In this document: positions 10,001 through 18,127 of the stretch, piece after piece
Numbering within the stretch: position 1 is the first letter of the stretch
How the letters are laid out: each line of letters opens with the position of its first letter
From: an uncultured Pseudomonadales bacterium
GTDB taxonomy: Bacteria > Pseudomonadota > Gammaproteobacteria > Pseudomonadales > Porticoccaceae
Direction of reading: 5' to 3'
DNA length: 64,000 nt
NCBI GenBank assembly: GCA_943788875.1
Contig: CALSSA010000004.1
Span: 1 to 64,000, forward strand
Program-made: the position numbers and the translations under genes
The notes under the pieces: model-generated
Seen by the model: only the letters and a program-made list of their open reading frames with translations
The model's database searches: none
Told to the model about the DNA's origin: nothing

Positions 10001-11714
10001 CAGCAACTACACCATCGGCCAAAACTGTCAGCGCATCGCCTCCGCCCAGCGGGGTGTCGTCATCCACATCAGCAATGCCGTCACCGTCGTCATCGGTATC
10101 TGCATTGTTACCGATATTGTCGCCATCTGTATCCAGGGTTTCATCGGCATTCAGAGGGAAAGCATCGTCACTGTCATTGACGCCATCGTTATCATCATCC
10201 GGATCGGCATTGTTGCCAATGTCATCATTGTCGTAGTCCAGTGTCTCACTGTCATCCAACGGAAAGGCGTCTGCACCATCAGCTACACCATCACCGTCGT
10301 CATCTGTATCTGCATTGTTACCTATGCTGTCGCCATCTGTATCCAGACTTTCGTCAGCATCGAGGGGGAAGGCATCGTCACTGTCAGCAATACCGTCACC
10401 ATCATCATCTGTATCATTTATATTAGGGGTTCCATCATTGTCGGTGTCGGTCTGGGAGCTGAACACTTCGTTATCGGCGAACAGAGCCCCAAGATCAGTT
10501 TCAGCAACAAAATCCTCCATTGCCATAACACCGGAGACCAGATCTTCCACTGCATCTTGCAATGCTGTCTGGGCCGTCTCAACAAAATCTGCAGCCTGCG
10601 CCGATGTCGGGTCTATGCCTTCACCAGCCAGCAACTCATTGATGCCTGCAATATTGGCAGAGACAGCGTCAACAACTGCAGCTGACACCGAGGGTAACGC
10701 TTCAGTCAAGACATCAGCCAAAACCGTATCCGACTGCAGATCAATGGCGCCATTGGCGACCGCGTCAGAGGCTATTGCCTCAGCTACAGCCTCAGCCACA
10801 GCACTGAGCTCGACCAGTGATCCATCATCCAGCAATGTCTGAGCAGTACTAATAAGGAGTCCAATTTGCTGGTTAGTACTCTGCAGGCTTTGCGCGTCTG
10901 TATCACCGGATTCAGCCAGCGCCCAAATATCCGTTGTCAGAAAGTCATCTACAGAGCCATTAATGCCCAGAGCGGTCAAAACTGCCGCTTTATCTTCGGG
11001 AGTTCCAGCGCTGGCAATTACCGAACTGATCGGTGTAACAGCAATATCTGCATCCGAATCTTCAGGCAGATCTGACATCAGAATCAGGTTCGGCATGACA
11101 ACACCGGTTTCAGTGTCTGTTCCGCCTCTGGTCATAATCTGTATTGAGCTAGAATCTGCAGGGGCCGGTATACGGAAATAACCCTGGGCATCTGAAGTGC
11201 CAGCAGACTCTCCTGCATTGGCTGCAGAGCCTCCAGAGTTAATAATATAGATTTCACTGCCAGACATAGGAGCGTCAATAACACGACCTTCGATGGCATT
11301 CAGCACTGTCACTACGACATCCTGGCTGTCACTGGCATTTTGGCTATCCGACAGCTCTACCGACAATTCATAATTATTGTCGCCATTGGCATCTGCAGGG
11401 GCCTCATAATCAGGTGCTGTCAAAAAGCTGATCACACCTGAGTTAGAAATACTGAACAGATCACTGTCCGATGAAGGAATTAAGCTGTAGGTAAGGGCTT
11501 GATTTTCTGGGTCTACGCCATTGGCCGTAGCCACCTCGACAGAGCCCTCAAGAACATCAACCTCTGCACTGATAGTTAGGCTGGGTGCCTGATTGACAGG
11601 CGAGGTATTGCCACCACCGCCGCTGTTATCGCTACCGCCACCTCCGCCGCCCCCGCAGGCTTGTAATAAAAGAACGAAACTGAAGGATAGAGCTGTATTT
11701 ACATTGCGACGCAT
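7038..11714 (-). CDS. GH81 endo-1,3-beta-glucanase lipoprotein (laminarinase)
   Basis: Exported enzyme of 1558 residues that should cut beta-1,3-glucans such as laminarin. The signal ends in the lipobox LLQAC with Cys20, followed by a glycine run, so it is predicted to sit on the outer membrane, probably facing out. Domains in order: a cadherin-like domain (about 35-140), a small beta domain (145-200), a helical linker, Ca-binding thrombospondin-3-like Asp-rich repeats (about 425-555), a beta-sandwich likely to be a carbohydrate-binding module (570-745), and the GH81 catalytic domain (about 760-1545, starting with the HKWWGSIPF segment). The family's catalytic Asp (1237, in ADHHFHYG) and the Glu-x3-Glu pair (1313 and 1317, in ESTSEA) are present and spaced as in characterised GH81 enzymes. 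A terminator separates it from the TonB receptor upstream, so it is its own transcription unit. Confidence 0.9.
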   Translation of the reverse strand: MRRNVNTALSFSFVLLLQACGGGGGGGSDNSGGGGNTSPVNQAPSLTISAEVDVLEGSVEVATANGVDPENQALTYSLIPSSDSDLFSISNSGVISFLTAPDYEAPADANGDNNYELSVELSDSQNASDSQDVVVTVLNAIEGRVIDAPMSGSEIYIINSGGSAANAGESAGTSDAQGYFRIPAPADSSSIQIMTRGGTDTETGVVMPNLILMSDLPEDSDADIAVTPISSVIASAGTPEDKAAVLTALGINGSVDDFLTTDIWALAESGDTDAQSLQSTNQQIGLLISTAQTLLDDGSLVELSAVAEAVAEAIASDAVANGAIDLQSDTVLADVLTEALPSVSAAVVDAVSANIAGINELLAGEGIDPTSAQAADFVETAQTALQDAVEDLVSGVMAMEDFVAETDLGALFADNEVFSSQTDTDNDGTPNINDTDDDGDGIADSDDAFPLDADESLDTDGDSIGNNADTDDDGDGVADGADAFPLDDSETLDYDNDDIGNNADPDDDNDGVNDSDDAFPLNADETLDTDGDNIGNNADTDDDGDGIADVDDDTPLGGGDALTVLADGVVADIWGGNAEFSAFDSGVDYSDCTDESAGTESCPSIDWTVASDSDKGDVLEVSYSSNAGHAGIVVGPGGAVDLSGYANGQLEFDIKVIATGAANLSGGFYIKLETSTSATSGELAVSGINATGEWEAVSISMSTLTASGDLNLSSVTVPLVFFPAFDTAPGVVYQIDNVRFTGITDGVEPPVDPENPTTFEITAYGAGSVADGINPDSYRCVYDYGNWIYNAGVVEPPIASCNTATGIPTGTPIQMYPHLTGAAAEQPTPTHKWWGSIPFLGEMQTGNPDQAAYITPDPIMARVTEKGVRVLSIPGGLGLYTDGFMYAIPDPFVEVFDGIAVGNTAHANLEAYLKDHSDGSVTVMWKSGSSDVMEATFVHGSPYIYFKAYEGDLVLRTYREDSGEKGTFYNQNNSLGIWTNVAGNLNNFLITGEGSTSYSNISGNEITVTNSSKELTLAYLPATGSGNASSDMISFFEAQARNVVASVDIDYSVDRNTNTVTVSHAYLDDQGAAIETIAGMHPLHWKNSSQATSNYKVRSARGMVKFSQTDAFSYDLPFVGVLPTMPSIDGTYDQGTLESLVTEFIDQGEAAWNDRTDTYWAGKNYGKVAELAAIAGSAGMDAEQAQLIEWLKTELADWFTANSNGALDTNKYFSYDADWNTLLGFEESFGSHQRLADHHFHYGYFVRAAAEICRVDVAWCGADQYGPMIDLLIRDYAADDNDEMFPSMRNFDPANGFSWADGRVNFTRGNNNESTSEAATAYGAIILYGLTTGNEALVEKGMYLHASTSAAYWEYWNNIDGYNNVSADADNFPSGYNKITTSIIWGDGAVFSTWFSGAYAHILGIQGLPSSPLILHVSQYADYMQDYVALGLSEAAGNKPSGLPEDQWRDLWWNLWAMVDADAAIADYNSVNSYIPEAGETQAHTYHWIHTFSALGQLQTGTGELTSDYPAALAFVKDGVTNYVVYNFTDQDIAVSYSDGNTITAAPGFTLASGDTLP
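10050..10445 (-). repeat. In-frame Asp-rich (TSP3-like) repeats in the GH81 gene
   Basis: About five in-frame copies of a roughly 90-bp unit encode DTDGDxIGNNADTDDDGDG and DDAFPL blocks. Such thrombospondin type-3 repeats bind calcium and act as a rigid linker in secreted proteins. The antisense strand is open here only because of the repeat composition. Confidence 0.85.
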
Positions 11715-11772
11715 GCGATTACCCGGTTGAGCTAATAATTGTGATATTAAATGTACACTTAACCTCTAACTA

Positions 11773-11835
11773 CTAGGTAATCAAACGGGCTGTAATGGTG
11801 TCTTTATGCGACCAAAGTGCCGTACAATTACCTAG
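11773..11835. promoter_or_regulatory. 9-bp inverted repeat upstream of the GH81 gene
   Basis: CTAGGTAAT (11773-11781) and its exact reverse complement ATTACCTAG (11827-11835) flank 45 bp, 60-120 bp upstream of the GH81 start. The arms could be paired operator half-sites of an unknown regulator. No PhoB half-sites are present in this gap. Confidence 0.35.
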
Positions 11836-11838
11836 CAT

Positions 11839-11863
11839 AAAAAAGACCCCTGCGAAGGGGCCT
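11839..11863 (-). terminator. Terminator of the TonB-dependent receptor gene
   Basis: Minus strand: 7-bp stem AGGCCCC/GGGGTCT, loop TTCGCA, then TTTTTT. It separates the receptor from GH81. Confidence 0.8.
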
Positions 11864-11907
11864 TGTCAGGCAGAGTAGGGCTTAAATACCCTGTTAAAAC
11901 TGAACTT

Positions 11908-14595
11908 TTAAAAGCTCCACTTTATATCAAACGCAACCATGGTACCGGGGCGCTCTTCGTGAGTAACCACTGTATCCTGTGTGATTTCAATCTTCTCATC
12001 AAGCAAGTTTTTCAGCTTGAGCTTTATCGTCAACTGGTCAGTGGGGTAATAGAAGTACGTCGCATCCAGCGCGTTGAAAGGCTGCTCATAGGCGTCAGGT
12101 GAACCGTTGCGCCCGGCAAAGTAGAGGCGCTCACCAAACACATTATAAATTAGCATGGCGCCATGTTTGCCATCTGCAGAGTCATAACCGAGCTGGAAGT
12201 TAACCGCATAATCAGATGCGCCAGACATGGGTCGCGTGGCATTGGTGGGCGCATCGGCGAACTCACCAGCAGTCAACTCGGAGTCAAGCATGGTCATATT
12301 ACCAGCGACAAAGAACGATTCCATATCAGTTCCCAGAAAGCCTAACCCTTTTAGCCATTCAAGCTCTAAACCGTACACAGTGGAGCTTTCCGCGTTGATA
12401 ATCTCTGTTGCCAGCGCTTCTTCAAATGCCGCCGCTTCAAAGAATTCGATCGGGTTCTGAATATCTTTGTAAAACAATGATGCCGTGAAGTTATCACCAT
12501 TTGAGAAGAACCACTCAGCACGCAAATCATAATTCTCAACCATCGCAGGAATTACATTGGCATTACCACTGACCCGACCACCGGTGATGGGATCGAGATA
12601 GCTGCTTGGAGTAATCTCACGCAGATCCGGGCGCACCAGCGTTTCACTGTAGGCAAAGCGCAGTTGGAAATCTTCCGCCCAGAAATCTGGCTTGATATAG
12701 GTAGCAGAGACCGAGGGATAAAAATCATCTTCTTTAAACACTGAGTCTAAAAGATCGTTTTCATCGCAGCTGATCGCACAGCCCTGATACTTGAGCGGAT
12801 TCCATGGAATACCCACCTGGTTGTAATCCTCCCAGCGGGCGCCCAATGTCAATCTCCATGTCTCATCCCAGAGAATATCCAAGGTACCATAGAGCGAAGT
12901 GTTGGTCAGAGCAGCTAAATAACTCTCTCCATTGCTACCAATCACAGCGATACTAAAGCCGTTGTCTGCATTAAGAATATTTTCATCGCTGAAAATCTCA
13001 GACACGGTTCCAGTGGAGCTCTGTGCCACAGCGGTCTCATCCGTTCCCAGACCAAATTCTAGCTGCTCATAGGTACGGGTCTTATTGGAGTAGCGGTAAC
13101 CGCCGTTCAGAGTCACATCAGCGTTTGAAAACATTAATGGTAGGCTTATATCGTAGCCATAGCTCTCTACATCATCATCGAGATCCGTAAAGCGAAAATC
13201 TCCTGCAGAGGCCGAAGGCTGAAGATTCTGCCCCATGACCTCAGCGGTTGCCGAATCGACACTGGTCTTGTAAAGAACAGTGGTTTGATTGGGAATATCC
13301 GTGCGTGAAATGGAATTGGAATAAAACCACTTAAACATTAACTCATCGAGCCATTCAAACCGGTCAAAGTTCAGTAAGTCTCGAGTGATGCCGCCAAAAC
13401 GGTGTTCACCGCGGATTTGATTGACGCTGAGGTTGCGCTCTTCAAACCTGGTACCGTACTCACGGAACCCCTTGCCATCGCTGAGCGGAAAGCTGGAGGT
13501 AAAGCTATCGGTAATAGAGGCTTTGTCATCCGTATTACGCAGGAAAATACTGGTAGTTTCTATACGATGATCGTCATACCAGCGCCAACCGAAACTGGCA
13601 TTACCAGTCATATTCACATTGCGAATCGATTCTATTTTTTTGGCGAAAATATCATCCGGGTCACCAAAGGAGCGGTCCATTGACTCCTTATTAGACCATT
13701 CGCTACCGTAGGCAGCGCCCAGCATAAAGCCAAGCTCCATGCCATTTTCCAGATAGAAATTATTGCCCACATTGGCTTCAAGGCTACCATTGGTACCTGC
13801 AGACTGCTCAGTGATATCTATATCTCTGTTTAGCAGCAATGCCAGATCACGGTTTATCGCCTGCGCATCGGCCAGAGTTTGAGTACCATCGCCCAGTTGA
13901 ATATTGTTGAGAATATCAATCGACCCCAGCGAACCGCGGTACTGGTCGACTCCCGCCATAAGTGCCGACGACAGAGCCCTTGAGCCATCATCAGTACCAA
14001 AGCTGTCGTCACTGCCACCTGTGTATGACAGCACATCACCATGGGTATCAATATTCTGCTTGGTACCTATCTCTACAGAAAACAGCAGCTGATCAGGAAT
14101 ACTGCGAGTACGAATATCGATCAAACCGCCACTAAAGGCCGCTGGCATTTCCGCAGAATAGCTCTTTTTAACCGCAATAGATTTCAAGATAGAGGTAGGA
14201 AAAATATCCAGAGGAATAACATTCCTGGTGAGATCAGGCGAAGGAATAACCGCACCATTTAATAATGAGTTGGAGTAGCGCTCACCCAACCCGCGGATAA
14301 AGACATATTTATCATCAACCAAAGTCACACCGGGCACACGGCGCAGGGCAGACGCAACATTAGAGTCACCAATGCGACCTATGGTTTCTGCATCAATAAT
14401 ATCTGCAACTACATCTGTTTCGAGTCGCTCTACGATAACATCGTCAGCGGCACTCTTAAGCTTGGCAAAGACAACCACTTCTTCGAGAACGGGTTCATCT
14501 GCAATACTTTTCATTTGCGCCAGTACAGAATCGCTCATACCCAGCAAGCTGGCAGCGATTATGGGCGTTCTTAATAATTTCATTTTACCTGTCAT
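11908..14595 (-). CDS. TonB-dependent outer-membrane receptor (Pho-linked)
   Basis: Outer-membrane beta-barrel receptor of 895 residues that uses TonB energy for uptake of an unknown ligand. A signal peptide (about 1-26, ending VLAQ) is followed by a TonB-box-like LEEVVVFA, a plug domain with VASALRRVPGV and YVFIRGLGERYSN (about 75-125), then a barrel ending in the aromatic WSF. The start may be the internal ATG at 14583, which has AGGT just before it. It follows the beta-helix lipoprotein gene on the same strand, and the only clear promoter upstream of the pair carries four PhoB half-sites, so phosphate starvation should induce it. A hairpin between the two genes may reduce its expression. 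It is not of the long SusC type. The ligand may be a phosphorus compound; that is inference. Confidence 0.9.
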   Translation of the reverse strand: MTGKMKLLRTPIIAASLLGMSDSVLAQMKSIADEPVLEEVVVFAKLKSAADDVIVERLETDVVADIIDAETIGRIGDSNVASALRRVPGVTLVDDKYVFIRGLGERYSNSLLNGAVIPSPDLTRNVIPLDIFPTSILKSIAVKKSYSAEMPAAFSGGLIDIRTRSIPDQLLFSVEIGTKQNIDTHGDVLSYTGGSDDSFGTDDGSRALSSALMAGVDQYRGSLGSIDILNNIQLGDGTQTLADAQAINRDLALLLNRDIDITEQSAGTNGSLEANVGNNFYLENGMELGFMLGAAYGSEWSNKESMDRSFGDPDDIFAKKIESIRNVNMTGNASFGWRWYDDHRIETTSIFLRNTDDKASITDSFTSSFPLSDGKGFREYGTRFEERNLSVNQIRGEHRFGGITRDLLNFDRFEWLDELMFKWFYSNSISRTDIPNQTTVLYKTSVDSATAEVMGQNLQPSASAGDFRFTDLDDDVESYGYDISLPLMFSNADVTLNGGYRYSNKTRTYEQLEFGLGTDETAVAQSSTGTVSEIFSDENILNADNGFSIAVIGSNGESYLAALTNTSLYGTLDILWDETWRLTLGARWEDYNQVGIPWNPLKYQGCAISCDENDLLDSVFKEDDFYPSVSATYIKPDFWAEDFQLRFAYSETLVRPDLREITPSSYLDPITGGRVSGNANVIPAMVENYDLRAEWFFSNGDNFTASLFYKDIQNPIEFFEAAAFEEALATEIINAESSTVYGLELEWLKGLGFLGTDMESFFVAGNMTMLDSELTAGEFADAPTNATRPMSGASDYAVNFQLGYDSADGKHGAMLIYNVFGERLYFAGRNGSPDAYEQPFNALDATYFYYPTDQLTIKLKLKNLLDEKIEITQDTVVTHEERPGTMVAFDIKWSF

Positions 14596-14631
14596 CTGTA
14601 GACCTATAATGTTGGCAAGCGGTGAGAGTTG

Positions 14632-14663
14632 AAAAGGGTGCCGCTGTGGGACACCCTTTTTTT
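14632..14663. terminator. Intercistronic hairpin between lipoprotein and receptor genes
   Basis: Perfect 8-bp stem AAAGGGTG/CACCCTTT with an 11-nt loop. The T-run is longer on the plus strand (seven Ts), four Ts plus C on the minus strand, so for the minus-strand operon it is probably a partial terminator. Confidence 0.5.
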
Positions 14664-14688
14664 ACCAGAAGCGTAATTCTCAAAAACC

Positions 14689-16332
14689 TCATTCAAACCA
14701 AAGCGGTTGAGCGCGGTTTCCTTCGTGCAGACCATAGGTCCAGCCAGCAGTCCAATCATTGTCAGCAGATACCGCACCGATAATGGCAGAACCTACAGGA
14801 GTTGGGATTGTGTCAGTACCTACAACCATATCTGCAGCTGGTACCGAGTAGAAACCATCAAGAATTACCAGGTCAGCGTTGGATGCAGCTGTAGGGTCGT
14901 CGCCAGCTTCGGCAGTTTGAAGCAGCAAGTTGCCACCAGCAGTTAACCAATCAGCAGTGGAAGTACCATTTGGCAAGCTATTACCTTTGGTCAGGTCCTG
15001 ACAGGCAATAATCGAAGCATCTACAACCAGGTCGCCATCTTGAGCTGCCTGCTGGCCTTCGTTATCCAGTCGGAAACACCAATTGTGGTCCGCATCGCTC
15101 AACAGTTCGTCACCGCTGTACGAGGAAGTTACGATAGCGTTTTGAATCGTTGGGAAATGAGCTTCTCGAATGCGCAGGCCCTGGCCTTCTTCGTGAGTAC
15201 CGCTTTCGTTGGCAGAGATAATGCAAGTCAGGTTTTTGATGGTTGCCTGGGAGTTCAGTCCACGGGCGATAAAGTCATCAATAGTTGCCTGGTCTTTGCT
15301 TGAGTAGCTGCCAATACCGTCAGACTCAACGCAGCGGTTGCCATCGTTCTCTGACTGAATAACCAGAGCATTAGTGATAGTGCCACGGTAGCCTTCATCA
15401 ATATCGATGGAGTCATCACGCACATAAACGGCAACATAGTTAGTAATGTCTACAGCGCCACCAAAGAACTCAATGCCGTCATCGTAAACACTATAGACTT
15501 CGAGATTCTCTACCATCGTGCCACTGCCTACGGCGTTAAATGCAATACCATTGAGCTCGTTACCAGGAGCAACTTCGGCACCAGTATGTTTAACGATCAT
15601 GTAGTTGATTACACCGGAATTATCTTCGTTGTTTGCACCACCATAATGGCTCTCACCAACGTCGGCTTTACCCTCTGATGCAACATGACAATCTGTTGTA
15701 GTCACGTTTGGGTATGTGCCAGTGTAAGAACATTTGTTAGTGACACCAAAGCCGTTAATAACCAAGCCGCCCCATTCGCCAACATCTTCAGCACCTACGG
15801 TGCCAAAAACTGCATCAGTTTGAGAGGTCAGAACGATCGGTGCTTCTGCAGTACCATTGGCACGCATCTGTGAACCGCGGTTGACTACCATAAAGTCGTC
15901 TGCACTGCGGAATGCCAGAGTAGCACCAGCCGCAATAGTCAGAACCGCCCCATCGCCACCTTCTGAAATGCCCGCAGTAGCCAGATCCGTATCAGAGCTA
16001 AAGTTTTCACCAACAACCAGGCTGCCTTCAAAAATATGGACGCCTTCACCAATGTTGGGAATTGCCAGATCGAAGGTGAGAGGATTATCGATATCGACAA
16101 AGCCCTTGGAATAAACACAGTTAGTACCGTCGAATGAACCCTGGGATACAGTGCCGGCCAATGTGTATGAGGCACAGCTCATTTCTGTATTGCCAGTACC
16201 TTCGTTAGTAATATTAGTAACAGTGTCACCAATATCAGTTTGATTGCTCGGCGCGATATTTATATCGCCACCACCACAGCCTGTCAGGGCTACTGCTACT
16301 GCGCTTGATGCGAGTAATTTCTTTAATGACAT
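14689..16332 (-). CDS. Beta-helix lipoprotein paired with TonB receptor (Pho-linked)
   Basis: Lipoprotein of 547 residues: signal peptide with lipobox ALTGC (Cys19), then a Gly/Asn/Thr-rich linker and a repetitive right-handed beta-helix-like body (turn segments such as GEWGGLVINGFG, NLEVYSVYDDGIEFFGG, TNYVAVYVRDDSIDIDEG). Beyond Cys19 about eight more cysteines are spread over the body, suggesting disulphides outside the cytoplasm. I do not recognise a catalytic motif. Its place just upstream of a TonB-dependent receptor suggests a surface partner for ligand capture, by analogy with SusD-like and other receptor-lipoprotein pairs. Four PhoB half-sites lie about 60-100 bp before its start. Length and cysteine pattern occur in other gammaproteobacterial receptor neighbours, whose role is not established as far as I know. 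Confidence 0.8.
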   Translation of the reverse strand: MSLKKLLASSAVAVALTGCGGGDINIAPSNQTDIGDTVTNITNEGTGNTEMSCASYTLAGTVSQGSFDGTNCVYSKGFVDIDNPLTFDLAIPNIGEGVHIFEGSLVVGENFSSDTDLATAGISEGGDGAVLTIAAGATLAFRSADDFMVVNRGSQMRANGTAEAPIVLTSQTDAVFGTVGAEDVGEWGGLVINGFGVTNKCSYTGTYPNVTTTDCHVASEGKADVGESHYGGANNEDNSGVINYMIVKHTGAEVAPGNELNGIAFNAVGSGTMVENLEVYSVYDDGIEFFGGAVDITNYVAVYVRDDSIDIDEGYRGTITNALVIQSENDGNRCVESDGIGSYSSKDQATIDDFIARGLNSQATIKNLTCIISANESGTHEEGQGLRIREAHFPTIQNAIVTSSYSGDELLSDADHNWCFRLDNEGQQAAQDGDLVVDASIIACQDLTKGNSLPNGTSTADWLTAGGNLLLQTAEAGDDPTAASNADLVILDGFYSVPAADMVVGTDTIPTPVGSAIIGAVSADNDWTAGWTYGLHEGNRAQPLWFE

Positions 16333-16392
16333 GGTTAACTCCCGTTAATTATTGGATCGAATATCTATCGGCAATAAAATTAACAGTGATTA

Positions 16393-16432
16393 ATGACGGT
16401 AAAATGAAAGTTCTATGACAAATCCATGACAG
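16393..16432 (-). promoter_or_regulatory. Tandem PhoB boxes (four half-sites)
   Basis: Minus strand, 5' to 3': CTGTCAT (16432-16426), TTGTCAT (16421-16415), CTTTCAT (16410-16404), CCGTCAT (16399-16393), each exactly 11 bp from the next. This is the PhoB direct-repeat geometry, in two boxes. A weak -10 (TAATTT) lies 10 bp further down. The target is the beta-helix lipoprotein/TonB receptor pair. Confidence 0.8.
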
Positions 16433-16486
16433 TGGGTTTAAGGATATAAAATAACGATATAAAGTGGTGGGATAGATCGGCAGGCG

Positions 16487-16513
16487 AAAAAAAAGGGCGC
16501 TGAATGCACCCTT
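16487..16513 (-). terminator. Terminator of the pst-phoU operon
   Basis: Minus strand: 8-bp stem AAGGGTGC/GCGCCCTT, loop ATTCA, run of eight Ts. It isolates pst-phoU from the next Pho-boxed operon. Confidence 0.85.
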
Positions 16514-16533
16514 CTTTTAATTGTGAAACCTTA

Positions 16534-17214
16534 TTACTGATGGCGGATATCTTTGCCCTTAACCACAAAAACAATCTGCTCACAGAGGTTTTTGGCATGG
16601 TCACCAATACGCTCCAGAGAGCGGATAATCCATAGAACATTGATCACGCGGCTAATGCTGCGCGGGTCTTCCATCATATAGGTGACCAGTTCACGCAGTG
16701 CTGTTTTGTAATCCAGATCAATCTGCTTGTCTTCTTCCAGTGTGCGCATGGCTGCATCAACATCAAAGCGCGCAAAGGCATCCAGAGCGTTTGCCAGCAT
16801 ACGAGATACCGACTGGCCCATATGACGAATCTCTGTATAGCCCTCTGAAGAGCCGCCCTGCTCGGCCAAAATAACCGCATGATTGGCGATTTTCTTAGCT
16901 TCGTCACCAATACGCTCCAGATCATTGACCGCTTTGGTAACCATCATAACCAAGCGCAAATCACTGGCAGCGGGCTGGCGTCTGGCGATAATTAAAATAC
17001 AGGCTTCATCTATATCCACTTCCATTTCATCAACGTGCTGCTCTTCTGCAATCACGTCTTCTGCCAGTTTACTGTCAGCATCACTGATTGCCCGAATAGC
17101 ATTTTGTAGCTGTTGCTCTACCTTGCCACCCATTTCCATCAGGCGAGTACGAATCTCTTCCAGCTCTTCGTCGAACTGCTTCATGATATGGTTTTCAAAT
17201 GACATCTTGGCCAT
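16534..17214 (-). CDS. phoU: Phosphate signalling protein PhoU
   Basis: Cytoplasmic regulator of 226 residues made of two PhoU helical-bundle repeats, with the E/DxxxD metal-binding patterns (for example NDLERIGDEAKKIANHAV, and the second-half copy RSLERIGDHAKNLCEQIV). It links the Pst transporter to PhoR to keep PhoB off when phosphate is plentiful. The ATG at 17214 has GGAG 8 bp upstream; a longer reading from TTG at 17235 would overlap the end of pstB. Last gene of pstSCAB-phoU. Confidence 0.95.
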   Translation of the reverse strand: MAKMSFENHIMKQFDEELEEIRTRLMEMGGKVEQQLQNAIRAISDADSKLAEDVIAEEQHVDEMEVDIDEACILIIARRQPAASDLRLVMMVTKAVNDLERIGDEAKKIANHAVILAEQGGSSEGYTEIRHMGQSVSRMLANALDAFARFDVDAAMRTLEEDKQIDLDYKTALRELVTYMMEDPRSISRVINVLWIIRSLERIGDHAKNLCEQIVFVVKGKDIRHQ

Positions 17215-17227
17215 AATAATTCTCCGT

Positions 17228-18106
17228 TTAACCAAATCGACCGGTAATATAAGCTTCAGTCAGCTTATGTTCCGGCATGGTAAATACTTTCTCCGTGGGA
17301 TTAACCTCTACCAGCTTGCCCAGGTGGAAATAGGCTGTGCGATCAGAGACTCGTGCCGCCTGTTGCATACTGTGGGTCACAATCGCAATAGTAAAATTCT
17401 GGCTTAGCTCTTCAATCAACTCTTCAATCTTGGCTGTGGCAATGGGGTCCAGTGCCGAGCAGGGCTCATCCATCAAAATAACTTCCGGGCTAACCGCAAT
17501 TGCTCTTGCTATACAAAGTCTCTGCTGCTGACCACCGGACAGTCCTGTACCAGGCTGATGCAGTCGCTCTTTGACTTCTTCCCAGAGACTGGCTCTCTTT
17601 AAACTGTTTTCAACAATCTCGTCCAAATCAACTCTGGTATCTGCCAGACCATGAATTTTTGGCCCATAGGCCACATTTTCATAAATAGACTTGGGGAACG
17701 GGTTGGGCTTTTGAAATACCATTCCCACTCTGGCGCGCAATTCCACAACATCCAGTTTCGGCGAATAGAGATTTTCACCATCCATACATATCTCGCCTTC
17801 GACGCGACAGCCTTCCACAGTATCGTTCATACGATTGAGAGTACGCAAAAACGTCGACTTGCCACAGCCGGATGGACCAATCATGGCAATCACTTCATTT
17901 TGTGCGATATCGATACTCACATCATGGATGGCCTGCTTATCGCTGTAGAAAACATTGATATTGCGCATGGTCATCTTAGGCTTGTCAGTAAAGCTCTGGC
18001 CAACAGTAACCTCTTCTGCTGAAATCTGCAGATCCTGGTCCGCGGCCTTCTTTTTGGCCCCAGCGGTTTTCTTTGGCTTTTTAGCAACTGTAGCTGCTTT
18101 ACTCAT
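17228..18106 (-). CDS. pstB: Phosphate ABC transporter ATP-binding protein
   Basis: ATPase of the PstSCAB high-affinity phosphate importer, 292 residues. Walker [10 protein letters not shown] (77-85), signature LSGGQQQRL, Walker B VILMDEP and the switch histidine ([14 protein letters not shown]) are intact. A Lys/Ala-rich N-terminal tail of about 40 residues precedes the core and is common in marine relatives. It lies 21 bp after pstA and 13 bp before phoU. Confidence 0.96.
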   Translation of the reverse strand: MSKAATVAKKPKKTAGAKKKAADQDLQISAEEVTVGQSFTDKPKMTMRNINVFYSDKQAIHDVSIDIAQNEVIAMIGPSGCGKSTFLRTLNRMNDTVEGCRVEGEICMDGENLYSPKLDVVELRARVGMVFQKPNPFPKSIYENVAYGPKIHGLADTRVDLDEIVENSLKRASLWEEVKERLHQPGTGLSGGQQQRLCIARAIAVSPEVILMDEPCSALDPIATAKIEELIEELSQNFTIAIVTHSMQQAARVSDRTAYFHLGKLVEVNPTEKVFTMPEHKLTEAYITGRFG

Positions 18107-18127
18107 AATCTAATCCTTTTTACCTTT

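Noticed and set aside
10050-10445. Repeat array that might look like a CRISPR
   Set aside because: Repeats are in frame, vary in third positions, and encode calcium-binding protein repeats.
10315-10842. 175-residue plus-strand ORF rich in Ser
   Set aside because: Antisense shadow of the Asp-rich repeats of GH81; codon bias of the repeats leaves it open.
14588-14594. Single CTGTCAT on the plus strand at the receptor start
   Set aside because: No second half-site 11 bp away; chance match to the start-codon region.
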